A stretch of DNA of 64,000 nt from NCBI GenBank assembly GCA_963691705.1, contig OY829542.1:55779002-55843001 (forward strand), in the 5' to 3' direction. Made by a program: the position numbers and the translations under genes. This document shows, piece by piece, positions 1-10,094 of this stretch. The notes below the pieces were generated by a model that saw nothing but the letters and a program-made list of their open reading frames with translations, did not search any database and had not been told where the DNA came from. Numbering within the stretch: the stretch's first letter is position 1; each line of letters starts with the position of its first letter. This stretch comes from Viola odorata (lineage: Eukaryota; Streptophyta; Magnoliopsida; Malpighiales; Violaceae).

Positions 1-82
1 TTAGAGAGATGTTTCTTTTAAAAGTGGTTCTCCCTTGGAAACCTAATTCATTTTCCTTTCTCAGCCGCTTCACTTCATCTTC

Positions 83-2392
83 TTGACCCAGATTCTCTCT
101 CGCTTCTGCCGCTTCCTTCTTCGACGTTTGGGCTTGATTCGTCAAGGATTTCTGCAGTATCTGGTATTTCTCAACCTTTTCTTCTTCTTTGTGTTGCTTG
201 TGGTTGAAAAAATAGCTCCTAAGCGTCCTGTTGTTACCACTGACGAACAACTTGAGAGAACTGCTACCAAACTTAGGACTGTAGAAGAGTTAGATCTAGA
301 GTTGCAGAAGTATGGGATTGAGTTGCCGATAAAATATAAGGCCATTGTAGCTCCCCCAAACGTTAGGTTGAATAGTTCCTTGATTGATAACCATAGAGTT
401 TTATACTCTAAGATGTTTACCTACGGTTTTCATTTTCCTCTGAAAACCATGGTGAAAAATCTGTTAGTGCAGCATGTCTTGAACCCAGCCCAGATTACTC
501 CCAATTCCTGGGCTTCAATTTATGCTTTTATTAATGTCTGCTCCCTTTTAAAAATCCAAGAGCCTCCACTCCAGCTCTTTAGATATTTCTTTCATTTGAG
601 TACCCGAAGCAGTCTGGTTACTCTCCGTCCTCGTAAGGATGAAGAGCTTCAACCTTTTTTGAAGAATTTTGACAAGTATGAATCTTCCATCAAGGGATGG
701 AAAGACCATTTCTTCCTATTGTCTTCCACCACCAAGCCCCTCTGGATTTCTGGGTTTAATCCAGCGATAAACGAGCTTCAGTGGATAAGACCGGAGGAAC
801 CTTCTGGTCCATTGCAAGCCCAGATCGATATCCTGCTTGCCTTCGACACAAGATTTCATGTGCAGAAGATGGCGATGGGGCTGCCATTAGAGGAGTGCGC
901 CCTTGATGGTAATTTACCAGATTTTGTGAATGTTGCCCGAATCTTTTTCGTGAAATTCTGACTTGACTTTTATGCAGGAGAAGGACGACCAATTAGAGCG
1001 GCCGTTGCTGCAGGACCGTCCTTGGTCCGTTCTCGTATTGTCGATTCCGATGAAGAAGAAGTAGCCGATAATGCGAATCGCTCTGAGGACTCAGAGGTTG
1101 ATCAGCCTGCTGACGATGAGGAATTCTCGGCCCCGTCAGTCTTTAGACGAAAGAAGGTCGGCCGAGATACATTTGAGTCTTTCCCCTTGGAAAATCCTGA
1201 TCCGCAGATTATTGAGGCGGCGAAACGGGTTCTTTTGAAAAGGAAGAGAGCTGCGGAGAAAAGGGAGAAAGCTGCTGCGGCAAAACGGGTTGCCGCCGTT
1301 TTGGCAGAAAATGTGGAAGATCGGCCTGGAGCCGTTTCAGAGGAAGCTGGTCCATCTGCTGCCGTTCCTCCTCAGCCCGATCAAATTAATCGGCCTGACA
1401 CCATTTCTGAGCCGATTGACCTTAATCGGACTGATGCCGACTTAGATAGTCCTGACGTCGATCTGTCAAATGCAGCTACTGAGCCGATTGTTGGCGAGGG
1501 CCCGTCTGTTCCTCGTCCGGAAGGGCAAGCAACCGCTTCAGCGGATGTTCCTTTTGCCGATTCTTCCAGTTCTGATCCTGCCGTGCTTTACTGGGTCGCC
1601 GGTCCTCGTATGCCCAATGATCCATTTATTTCGGATGATCATGCAGTTCCTCCCCCTTCTGATTTCAAAGGCTATCTTTCCAGCAAAGGTCCTGACGGGG
1701 AGGTTACTCACGTCACCAGTTTGAATAACCTTGGAGAGAGTTGCGGCCGTTCGCTTGGCTTGAAAATGCCGGCTTGCAATGACTACCGGACCGGTCACCT
1801 GATGGGTGAAATATTTGCCAATCAAACCGACAGAGAAAACTACCGCCGTTTGGAGCTTAGCTCTCACTTCGCCAACCTGCAAAGCGTTATGTACAGCGGT
1901 CTATGCGCTTCCCGATATGCTGCAGAAGTCGTGGATGCGATTGAGGAGTCTAGGGAGGCCCTTCAGCGATCCACCGCTGAAAATGCTTCCCTTAAGAAAG
2001 AGAAGGAGACTCTAGTGGCCTCTCGGGAATCGGACAAAAAGGCCGTTATTGAGGCGCGCAAGAGGCTGACTGATAGTCTTCATGAAAGAGATGACCTTTC
2101 CGCGAAGATTAGGGAAGAGCAGGATCGGATCGGGGAGCTGTTATCGGATAAATCTGCCTTGTGCGATTCCGTTAACAAGCTTTGCGAAGATAAAGCCGCC
2201 CTGATTAATAATGTGGCCAAGCTTACTGCCGAGTTGGAAGCGGTCCGTGCCGATTTGGAGACCAAAACGGCAGAGTTAGAGACGGCTCGGAGCAGCATCG
2301 CAGAGAAGGATAAAACAATTGTAACTAGAACTTATCTTTATTTTGGCAAATCGGCAAGTTGCCGTTTGAGGAATCTGTTTCCATTCGCTTGA
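83..2392 (+). CDS. Antisense gene of the Tat retrotransposon (putative gypsy-type transposon domain), spliced in two exons
   Basis: Two open frames run opposite to gag-pol: up to 908 and from 978 to the TGA ending at 2392. A 69-nt GT-AG intron (909-977, donor GTAATT, acceptor TTATGCAG) joins them in frame; unspliced, the first frame stops at 961. The frame is open from 47, but the first ATG is only at 413, so the true start is unknown; another exon or an off-window start is possible. The first part has the pattern of the plant 'putative gypsy type transposon' family (FPL near the start, then PNSW, then a KGWKDHFF block). The second exon begins acidic and proline-rich and ends in a long charged coiled coil (about 1930-2320). 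Tat elements are known to carry antisense genes here; their function is unknown. A further 3' exon after a donor near 2321 cannot be excluded. Confidence 0.7.
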
Positions 2393-2458
2393 GGTGGCCG
2401 TTTCGACCTTTCGGCACTGGGCCGTTTTGGAGATATTGTTTTTGCGTTGTCGTTTCTC

Positions 2459-2552
2459 TATCTGGTTTACTAAGACACAGATAGGTTTGAGTCTTTATTA
2501 CCTGGTTTACGAAGACACAGGTACTTCTATCTGGTTTACTAAGACACAGATA
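2459..2552. repeat. Three short hairpin repeats with a compensatory base change
   Basis: Three 25-nt units lie at 2459-2483, 2499-2523 and 2528-2552. Each is a 6-bp inverted repeat around a nearly constant 13-nt loop (GTTTACTAAGACA). Units 1 and 3 have arms TATCTG/CAGATA, and unit 2 has TACCTG/CAGGTA. The third arm pair therefore changes on both sides and pairing is kept. The block sits between the end of the antisense gene and the end of pol, so it would be in the 3' part of transcripts from either strand. Confidence 0.75.
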
Positions 2553-2629
2553 GGTTTGAATTTTTCTTTATTTTGTCACCGTCTGATCAGCAGGACCGAA
2601 ATGGTCTTATGACGATGTGATGATGATAT

Positions 2630-2763
2630 GTGTCTCAATAGCGATATATGCCTCAATAACGATATACGCCTCAATAACGATATACGCCTCAATAACGATA
2701 TATGTCTTGGCGACAATATATGTATCGTTGGCGATATATGTATCGTTGGCAATATATGCCCTG
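2630..2763. repeat. 18-bp tandem repeat in the retrotransposon spacer
   Basis: About four copies of an 18-bp unit (CAATAACGATATACGCCT and variants) are followed by about three copies of a related 18-bp unit (GATATATGTATCGTTGGC type). Both share the GATATATG core. The array makes chance open frames on the minus strand, which I do not treat as genes. Confidence 0.85.
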
Positions 2764-3007
2764 GTAGTGTTTTGAATTAATCGGGCTGCTGCCGATTTGG
2801 TTGTCGGCATCCCCAGGCAGCGCCTTAGGTAGCCTTGGTAGAGATAATATCGCCATTTCTTGGGTTTTGGTAACGTGGTTCGATTTAAAATAACCTACAT
2901 CCACGATTCTTTTAAATCTGCAACCATATGATAAGCACAATACGGGCAAATATATACTTTAAACATTAATAGTTGCAAATGATTTGCCCCCACAATATTT
3001 TTATCAT

Positions 3008-4885
3008 TTATTCGGCAAGTGAAAACAACATATTCACTCTGGAATGATATAGCTTTAAATTGCAAATATTCCAAGAGTTGGGTATCGTAGTACCGTTCAT
3101 TGTTTCCAGGTGATATGCACCTTTGCCGATGACTCTGGTAACGCGATATGGTCCTTCCCAATTCGGCGTGAGCTTTTTCTTCTCTCGGCCCGTTGCTGTT
3201 ACCTTGCGCAAGACTAAATCTCCTGCTTTGAGTAGCCGTTCTTTGACACGCCGATTGTGGTATTTCGCCATTTTGCGCTTGTAGTGCAATGTTTTGAGAA
3301 TGGCTTCTTCTCTCATCTCTGGCAAAAGATCCAGCTGCTCCCTTAATCTTTCTTCATTTTGCTCTTCGTTGAAGTATTCAACTCGAAGGCTAATTGCGCC
3401 GATCTCTACTGGAGAAACAGCTTCGACCCCATACGCCATGGCAAACGGTGTCATGCCAGTGCTGGTTTTAGTGGTCATCCGATAAGCCCACATGACAAAC
3501 GGCAACTCCTCTGGCCACTTTGTCGGCTTGCCCTCAAGATTTTTCTTAATCCCGTTAAGGATTGCTCTGTTGGTGACTTCCGTTTGCCCGTTTGTTTGTG
3601 GATGCGCAACGGAGGAGAACCGTTGTTCAATTGAGTATTCTGAGCATTTCTTTTTGAAGTAAGCACTGGTGAATTGGGTGTCGTTATCGCTCACAAGAAT
3701 TCTTGGGAACCCGAATCTCATGATAACGTTGTTCATAAAAAACCTCCAAGTGCTGTCTGCCGTTATCTTTGCCACAACTTCTGCCTCAGCCCACTTTGTG
3801 AAATAATCGACAGCAACAATAACATATTGGAGCTGACTTTTGGCGATTGGGAAATGTCCCAAGATATCAATTCCCCATTTTGCAAATGGGCATGGACTCA
3901 CCATACTTGACAATTCAGCTGCTGGCCGTTGTGGTTCCTTTGCAAATTCTTGGCATTTACGACAAGATTTTACAAAGTTATCCGAATCTCTTCTAATTGT
4001 TGGCCAATAAAACCCTGTTCGGAGAACTTGAGCAGCCATGGTATTTCCTGAGGCATGCATTCCGCATATTCCCTCGTGGATCTCCCTGAGCGTATACAGG
4101 CCTTCTTCTTCCGTTATATATTTTGCCGCCGGGTAAGTAAGACAACGGCGAAGAAGTACCCCGTCGTGATAAGTGCATCTAGCAGCTCTTTTGAGGATCT
4201 TCAACTTCTCACTCGTATTTTCTGGCAGCTTGCCATGCTTGAGATAATCAATCACTGGAATGCGCCAGTCATTGACTGCCTCTAATACACATAGCACTTG
4301 CTGCTCTTCCATAAAAGAAGGAATGGAAATTTCCTCTACCGTCACATCGGGTGGCATCATTGCCTCGGAGTTTGCTGCCAGCTTGGCAATCACATCGGCC
4401 TCTGCATTTTTCTCTCTTGGGATATGGCTGATTTCAGCATGAATTCCCATATTTTTAATTTCGGCTAGCTCCTTCTGTACTTTCTTCAAGTACTGAATCA
4501 TAATCGGCTCTCTAGCCTGAGAATCGCCGTTGGCTTGATCAATAATCAATTTTGAATCTCCGTAGATGACCAAACGGATGCTGGCCGATTGTGCATTACC
4601 GATCAGATTCCCTCCGATGCGCAATCCTGCCAATAGAGCTTCATATTCGGCCGCATTATTTGATAACGGCCTTGAGATTTTTAAGGCGTACCTCATTTTA
4701 ATCCCTTCTGGACCTAAAATGATAACGCCGGCTCCTGCTTCGGTTTGATTCTTGGCGCCATCCACAAAGATTGTCCACCGATCTCCGTTCATATCGGGAA
4801 GCGGTAAGCAGGCTTCTTCTTTGCTTTCTGGCGAAGGAATCAGCTTCTGGACAAACGTGCATTCAGCAATAAAATCGGCCAGCGC
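3008..4885 (-). CDS. Tat element pol, C-terminal part: archaeal-type RNase H and integrase
   Basis: This is the last part of the gag-pol frame, reading left from the TAG at 4886-4888 to the stop at 3008. The first ATG after that TAG is at 4792. Domains in order from that ATG: a second RNase H (FVDGA at residues 9-13, AAEYEAL near 47, YGDSKL near 77, HIPREKNAEAD near 123); the integrase HHCC zinc finger (HEGICGMH, then CRKCQ, about 239-287); the integrase core with D in WGIDILGHFP, D in VSDNDTQFT and E in NGQTEVTNRAI; and a C-terminal domain with GDLVLRKV and NWEGPYRV. The catalytic residues look intact. The enzyme joins element DNA to host DNA; the extra RNase H is thought to have been gained by the Tat lineage. 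Confidence 0.93.
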   Translation of the reverse strand, partial: ALADFIAECTFVQKLIPSPESKEEACLPLPDMNGDRWTIFVDGAKNQTEAGAGVIILGPEGIKMRYALKISRPLSNNAAEYEALLAGLRIGGNLIGNAQSASIRLVIYGDSKLIIDQANGDSQAREPIMIQYLKKVQKELAEIKNMGIHAEISHIPREKNAEADVIAKLAANSEAMMPPDVTVEEISIPSFMEEQQVLCVLEAVNDWRIPVIDYLKHGKLPENTSEKLKILKRAARCTYHDGVLLRRCLTYPAAKYITEEEGLYTLREIHEGICGMHASGNTMAAQVLRTGFYWPTIRRDSDNFVKSCRKCQEFAKEPQRPAAELSSMVSPCPFAKWGIDILGHFPIAKSQLQYVIVAVDYFTKWAEAEVVAKITADSTWRFFMNNVIMRFGFPRILVSDNDTQFTSAYFKKKCSEYSIEQRFSSVAHPQTNGQTEVTNRAILNGIKKNLEGKPTKWPEELPFVMWAYRMTTKTSTGMTPFAMAYGVEAVSPVEIGAISLRVEYFNEEQNEERLREQLDLLPEMREEAILKTLHYKRKMAKYHNRRVKERLLKAGDLVLRKVTATGREKKKLTPNWEGPYRVTRVIGKGAYHLETMNGTTIPNSWNICNLKLYHSRVNMLFSLAE

Positions 4886-7342
4886 CTAGCCTTTGATGGC
4901 GGGTCTGGACTGATATTGCAATCCATATTGCTCCAATTCGATAGCCCAAATGACCATTCGGCCAGACGACTCAGGTCTTCTGAAAATCCTTCTTAGAGAC
5001 TGGTCTGTCAGCACGACCACCGGATGAGCTTGGAAATACCGGACCATCTTTCTAGCAGCTTGCAACAGAGCGAAAGCAACTTTTTCAATTTGAGAGTACC
5101 TCAGCTCAGCATCCTTCAAGATCCGGCTGATAAAATGAATCGGCCGATGTATGCCGTTTTTATCCCGAACCAAGACGGCACTGACCACCTCATCGGCCGC
5201 CCCCAAATAAAGAAAAAGGGTGTCCCCCTCTTCGGGTCGAGTTAGCAACAATTCAGAAGACAGATACTGCTTCAAGTCGTGAAAAGCCTTTTCACAATCG
5301 TCATCCCATCCGAATTGTGCCTTCTTCCGAATGACTTTGAAAAACGGGAGGCATTTCTCGCCCTGCTTGGAGATGAATCGGCTCAAAGCAATTATTCTTC
5401 CTGTGAGTCGCTGAACCTCCTTCACACTCTTTGGCGAAACCATGTCCTTGATTGCCTTCAGTTTGGCGAGATTGGGCTGAATTCCTTTTCTGCTGACAAC
5501 ATAACCAAGGAATTTCCCAGTTTGGAATGCAAACATGCATTTTTTGGGATTTAACTTCATTCCAAATTTTCGCATTATCCCAAATACTTCCTCAAGGTCT
5601 CGCAGATGCGCCTCAAAATTTCTGCTTTTCACCAGCATATCATCAACATACACCTCCAGATTTTTTCCGATTAACGGCTCGAAAATCTTATTGGCTGTTC
5701 TTTGAAATGTTGCTCCATCATTCTTCAGACCAAACGGCATAGCCCGATAGCAGTAGGTGGCCTTCGGCGTGATGAAAGTCGTTTTCTCCTCGTCTTCGAT
5801 TGCCATCGGTATCTGATGATACCCAGAATTGGCATCAAGCGAACTTAGATACTCATACCCAGCCGTTTGATCCACCAATTGCTCTATCCGTGGCAGCAGA
5901 TAACAGTCCTTGGGGCATGCCTCGTTCAGGTCGGTGAAATCAATACATATCCTCCACTCCCCGTTTGGCTTTCTCACTACCACTGGATTAGCTAACCACG
6001 ACGGATACTGAACCTCTCGGATGAAGTTAGCCTTTAAGAGCTTGTCCACTTGTTTCTCAATTGCATCTGCTTTTTCTTTGGAGAAGGCTCGTCGTTTCTG
6101 TTGCACTGGCCTGGCATTCGGATACACGTTCAATCGGTGCTCTGCCGTTTCCCTCGAAAGGCCCGGTATGTCCGTCGGGACCCAGGCGAATTCTCCTCTG
6201 CACTTGTTTAACAGAAACGCAAGCTGGTCACACTCTCCCTTGCTCAGCTTCTCGCTTATTAAAAAATGCTCAGTGGGCAGATCAGCCACCGACACTTGGG
6301 CCATTCTCTCCAATGGCTGCGTACGCTGCTCCTCATCATCTTCTAATGAATCGTCCACTACGCAAACATAGCGATCACAGCAACCATCAACCATTGTGAT
6401 GTAGCATTCGGCAGCTACCTTCTGATCTCCTCGGATCGTAACCACGCCATCCCAAGAAGGGTATTTCATCTTCAAATGCCTTTGCGATATTACCACACCG
6501 AAAGCATTTAAAAACGGACGCCCCAAGATCACATTGTATGGCAGGTTTAAGTCCACCACCAGAAATAGCTGCTGCTCCTTTCTGCGGGAGCTGTCTTCCA
6601 CAAAAAAGATTGGCAGAAAAGTTAGGCCTACAACAGGAATGGGAACGCCGTTTACCCCAATGATCGGCCGTCGGCAAGGCTTCAAGTCTGGCTTAGGTCC
6701 CTGCAAACGGTTAAAAGCGTTGGCAGAAATGAGGTTCACAGCACTTCCGTTGTCCACCAGTGTCCGCCTGACTCCGCAATCGGCAATGATGGCTGTTACC
6801 ACTAATGCTTCATTCTGAGGATATGTCACTCCAATCTCATCCTCCTCTGAAAATGTTATGGCCATTAGGTCCAGCTCCGATAGACCTATTTTTTCCCCAA
6901 CGGGATCATTCCGCTTTCTCTTTTCCCCAATCGGTACATCTTCCGATTCCTCCTGCTGGGTTCCTCCCGCTATCAAATTGATCATGTGGAACTCATCGAG
7001 AGAGGTTGTCAACACCTGCTGCTTTCCTCTGTCTCTCTGGACACTGGTTCCGGCTGCATTGGGATCGGCTTCCGCTTCTCTCCTGTTGCCGTCAGTTCGA
7101 TCCTCCCTGGCCCTATTTCGAGCCTTGGCCGCAAATTCGCCCAAATAGCCCTCTTCAATCAACTTTTCAATAGCCTTTTTCAGAGAGAAACAATCCTCAG
7201 TGTCATGCCCTTTTGCCTTATGGAAACGGCAGTAGGAATCCTTATGCGGTCCCATAACGACGCTAGGTTTGCGCTTGGGATACTGAATCGGCAATCTCCG
7301 TTCTTCTATGATGGCGAAGATCTCTGCCACCGGCTTAGTTAG
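4886..7342 (-). CDS. Tat element pol, N-terminal part: zinc knuckle, aspartic protease, reverse transcriptase, RNase H
   Basis: This segment is in the same frame as gag and as the integrase part. It lies between TAG codons at 7343-7345 and 4886-4888. Near its start is a CxxH...H...C zinc knuckle (YCRFHKAKGHDTEDC). The protease follows with active-site LVDNGSAVNLI. The reverse transcriptase has the fingers block (FSKEKADAIEKQVDKLL), PFGLKN and the catalytic YVDDML. The gypsy-type RNase H follows with LTDQSLRRIF. The frame ends KG-TAG-ALADF where the family reads KGQALADF, so the stop most simply came from CAG by C-to-T change. The first codon after the 7343 stop is not a natural start; translation would have to come from gag. 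Confidence 0.92.
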   Translation of the reverse strand, partial: LTKPVAEIFAIIEERRLPIQYPKRKPSVVMGPHKDSYCRFHKAKGHDTEDCFSLKKAIEKLIEEGYLGEFAAKARNRAREDRTDGNRREAEADPNAAGTSVQRDRGKQQVLTTSLDEFHMINLIAGGTQQEESEDVPIGEKRKRNDPVGEKIGLSELDLMAITFSEEDEIGVTYPQNEALVVTAIIADCGVRRTLVDNGSAVNLISANAFNRLQGPKPDLKPCRRPIIGVNGVPIPVVGLTFLPIFFVEDSSRRKEQQLFLVVDLNLPYNVILGRPFLNAFGVVISQRHLKMKYPSWDGVVTIRGDQKVAAECYITMVDGCCDRYVCVVDDSLEDDEEQRTQPLERMAQVSVADLPTEHFLISEKLSKGECDQLAFLLNKCRGEFAWVPTDIPGLSRETAEHRLNVYPNARPVQQKRRAFSKEKADAIEKQVDKLLKANFIREVQYPSWLANPVVVRKPNGEWRICIDFTDLNEACPKDCYLLPRIEQLVDQTAGYEYLSSLDANSGYHQIPMAIEDEEKTTFITPKATYCYRAMPFGLKNDGATFQRTANKIFEPLIGKNLEVYVDDMLVKSRNFEAHLRDLEEVFGIMRKFGMKLNPKKCMFAFQTGKFLGYVVSRKGIQPNLAKLKAIKDMVSPKSVKEVQRLTGRIIALSRFISKQGEKCLPFFKVIRKKAQFGWDDDCEKAFHDLKQYLSSELLLTRPEEGDTLFLYLGAADEVVSAVLVRDKNGIHRPIHFISRILKDAELRYSQIEKVAFALLQAARKMVRYFQAHPVVVLTDQSLRRIFRRPESSGRMVIWAIELEQYGLQYQSRPAIKG

Positions 7343-8701
7343 CTACAACGTGGAGAAGTCCGCGAGGCGATCCGTCTGTTGGCCTCCAGCCGTTTGCTTC
7401 TTTTCTCCCTGCTTGCGGACATCCGTTTCTTTCTTAGGGGGATCAGACTCCTCCCGTTTCTTCCGCTGGAAGTCTGCTTCTTCCATCCTCGCATATTTGT
7501 CCACCTCGATCCGCAAGAGGTCCAGGGTCTTTGGTGTGCTCCCAATTAGAGCATTCTCCAACTCCCGATACCTGCAGTTCCTCCTCAAAGCCTCAGCTGC
7601 AAAGTTTGGCGCAACGTCGGGCAGAGTCGCCAACTCAGCATTGAATCTGGCAACATACACCGTTAAGGATTCCCCCGACTTTCGCACCATATCAAACAGA
7701 ATCGCTGGAGACTTTTCCACAGGAATACAAGAGCTAAATCGGCTTGTGAAAACTTTCGCCAACTGCTCAAAACTGTCGACAGATCCGGCTGGCAATTTCT
7801 CAAACCAGGTGTTAGCGATTCCCTTCAGAGTCATCACGAATATTTGGCACAACGCCTCATCCTTTCTAGTAAAAAACTTAACATGCTTTTTTACTAAACT
7901 CACATGAACTGTCGGATCTGTCGTCCCCATGTAGGAATCGGTTGGCAATTTGACGTGTCTGCTCACCCGATGCTTCCTAACCCGAAAGGTTAAAGGATTC
8001 TTTGGATCATCATCTTGCTCTTCACGAGCTCGTAGGGAGACAGAGCCTATGGAAGCATTCCGATCAGCCCTCTCGCGATCCCTTCCCGACTGAGGCCGAT
8101 CCATTGACCTCTCTCGACCTCTTCCTCTCTCGGATCTTCCTTCTACTGACTACCTCTGGCTCCTTCTTGGGCTATGCTGGACTGCCCGGCTATTAGCCTC
8201 TTCCATGTTGTCCAGGTATCCTTCCCCTCTAATCGGATTTTCACTCTGACGGGGTAGCCGGAGTTCATTCGAAGGATTTTCCCGTTGAGCTGGCTGACTG
8301 ACGTGCTGGAGTGTCATGGGCGGAGGCACTAAAGGTGGTGTCACCGCAGGTTGATCATGGATCTGCTGAGGAATGATCTGTTGGGAGAGGATCTGCTGGG
8401 GGAGGATTTGCTGGTGAACGGGTGGAGGGATCCTTCCCATAAACGTTTGCATCATCATATCCATCCGTCGATGCAAGGCGGCGAACTCATGCATGACTGC
8501 TGGTGGGATGACTGCTGCTGTAGACGGTGCAGGTTGTGGAGTGCTGGGAAGTAACACTTCTGAAATTTCTGGGAAATTAAGCCGGCGGGCTGCGGCGTTC
8601 ATTTCCACACGGGAAGATGAAACGTGAGGAGGTGGAGTTTCATACTGACCAGCAGCACCACTGGTAGGTTGATTTGATTGAAAGTTTGGATCGGATGCCA
8701 T
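7343..8701 (-). CDS. Tat element gag, broken by one internal TAG
   Basis: The ATG at 8701-8699 (MASDPNF) is the first natural start after the primer-binding region. The frame runs to a TAG at 7343-7345 with one in-frame TAG at 8150-8152; no shift is needed to read through. The first part is low-complexity and rich in P, Q and H. The second part holds the Retrotrans_gag capsid pattern (DPTVHVSLVKKHVKFF, then WFEKLPAGSVDSFEQL, then FSSCIPVEK and SLTVYVARFNAEL). The nucleocapsid knuckle lies just past the 7343 stop, which suggests that the original gag continued. A natural gag terminator at 7343 is the alternative reading. Confidence 0.88.
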
Positions 8702-8780
8702 CTTTGGAAATAAAATCCCCAAAATATAGAGAAGAAAACGAGCTTTGAATTTCAAGGTTTGCTCACTTAAAATTTCAAAA

Positions 8781-8801
8781 GCTCTCAATGAAAGCACCAA
8801 A
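8781..8801 (-). other. Putative primer-binding site of the retrotransposon
   Basis: The minus strand reads TTGGTGCTTTCATTGAGAGC directly after the LTR end, with the TGG expected where a tRNA CCA end would pair. I cannot assign the priming tRNA with certainty. Confidence 0.6.
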
Positions 8802-9582
8802 TGATAATCCGTTGAACGGAGTGAGAGGTTTTTGGTAAAGTAGCACGCTGGAGGGTGGTAGCTGGAGCTCCGTGAGGGACCTGCACAGTGCCGGAAGTGT
8901 TTTCGGGCGTAAAAGCTCCAATGCCAAAGTCAGTATTCTGGTTAAGTGTAGGGAAAAATGTGTGTATTTTTCAGTGTGTGTCCTTGAGTAAAAGAAGAAG
9001 CTTCCTTTATATACCTCCCTCTAGTCCTTAGGCTGGGCTAGAGTGGTTAGATCTTCTGACATCCCTTCCCCTTTTTCCTCAGCAGGTGGTCTAGGAGTAG
9101 GGATTCATCATTATAACGTGGGGTGAAGACCTTATTTTAGGGGAATAGAGTCGTCCCCTTGTCCAGTTGTCAGATGATGAATTGATGGGAGCAGGTTATC
9201 CTCCTTGCCAACCTTGACTAAATGTATACTGACTATGGAGTATTATATAAATAATATCTGTGAGGGGAGCTTAATATCTGTGCCCAATCAGTACGATGCC
9301 GTTGGGGTGGAATCGGCAGGCTGCCGTTGTGTAGAATCGGCTGGGTGCCGTTTGGTGACACATTGACCAGGCCAGGGTATATAACGGTGCCGATCCGTTT
9401 CCTCATGCTTGGGCGGATGGATCGGCCTTGTCCCGATTTGAGACAATCGGGCTAGACTTGTCCTTTGGTCACTTATTCCTGTTGACTTGGTCAAACGGTC
9501 GCGATGCCATTTTGGCTGGTCAACAGTACTTTGTGAAGGTGCAAAGTCCATTATGCCCTTCTGATAATTTTATGTATTATCA
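8802..9582 (-). repeat. Long terminal repeat (781 bp), 5' copy of the Tat element
   Basis: The block starts TGATAAT and ends ATTATCA, a perfect 7-bp terminal inverted pair with canonical TG...CA ends. The inner end touches the primer-binding region, and the outer end is followed by AGTAC. A TATA box lies inside on the minus strand. The U3 part repeats AATCGGC and TGCCGTT words (9297-9356), which are also inverted copies of each other and may form a small hairpin. The second LTR is outside the window, so identity between LTRs cannot be measured. Confidence 0.85.
9004..9013 (-). promoter_or_regulatory. TATA box of the LTR promoter
   Basis: TATATAAAGG on the minus strand, about 200 bp from the inner LTR end. 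It would place the transcript start near 8975 and split the LTR into U3 (right) and R-U5 (left). Confidence 0.6.
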
Positions 9583-9590
9583 AGTACGTA

Positions 9591-9682
9591 ACTCTTTGGT
9601 TATTTAGTTGGTGATAAAAGTACAAATAGAAACTCGAATATAAATTCGAATCTCACATGTTTCTCTCTATATAAAAAAAACA
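9591..9682 (+). mobile_element. Possible tRNA-derived SINE
   Basis: A TTAGTTGGTGATAAAAGTAC stretch resembles a polymerase III A box region, AATTCGAATCTC resembles a B box, and the block ends in an A run (TATATAAAAAAAA). It shares the GGTTATYTARYTGGTGATAAAARTAC pattern with the block at 28649-28727. It lies directly beside the retrotransposon LTR. Confidence 0.4.
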
Positions 9683-10094
9683 TCGAGGCACCACCAAATT
9701 CACTGAACCGCTACCAGCAGTTCTGATTATTTTATGACGATTACCTATGGTCCCTCTTTCATTTTCTTTTTTTAATTAATTTTACGTACTTATTTCTATT
9801 TAATTTGTGAATGCTAGCTAACTGTAGTATAAATAAATTAACTTGTTCCTATAAGTTTAGCATCCATCTTAGAAAATTAGTATAGCAATCGGCGTACAAA
9901 ATAAATTAATAATTTTTTTATTAGTTAAATTTTTTTATAATTTTATTGAAAATATTTTATTACAATGTGTTCCTGGTTTATTTGAAAACCACTATCATAA
10001 TACTTGATGATCATACACTTTTTTTAATATGATGCTTCTATCTCAAAACATATTGCAACACGTCGCAACACATTATATTATAGCACAGCACAAC
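9683..10094. other. AT-rich spacer without a recognised gene
   Basis: Low-complexity AT-rich DNA. I see no coding frame or element boundary here. Confidence 0.6.

Larger units (their letters stand above)
1..9582 (-). mobile_element. Tat-lineage Ty3/gypsy LTR retrotransposon, one LTR missing from window
   Basis: Most of a large LTR retrotransposon reads on the minus strand. Its order is 5' LTR (8802-9582), primer-binding region, gag, protease, reverse transcriptase, RNase H, a second RNase H, integrase, then a non-coding stretch with repeats, then an antisense gene on the plus strand. The second RNase H and an antisense gene beyond pol are known marks of the Tat lineage (Grande, Retand, RIRE2 types). 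The 3' LTR must lie left of position 1, so neither age nor both target duplications can be read. The base directly after the LTR starts AGTAC (9583-9587), the expected 5-bp target copy. Three TAG codons break gag-pol, so this copy is probably not autonomous. Confidence 0.93.

Noticed and set aside
3008..8701. Programmed TAG readthrough through all of gag-pol
   Set aside because: Three separate amber codons, one at a known Gln position, are better explained by CAG-to-TAG mutation; kept only as a test.
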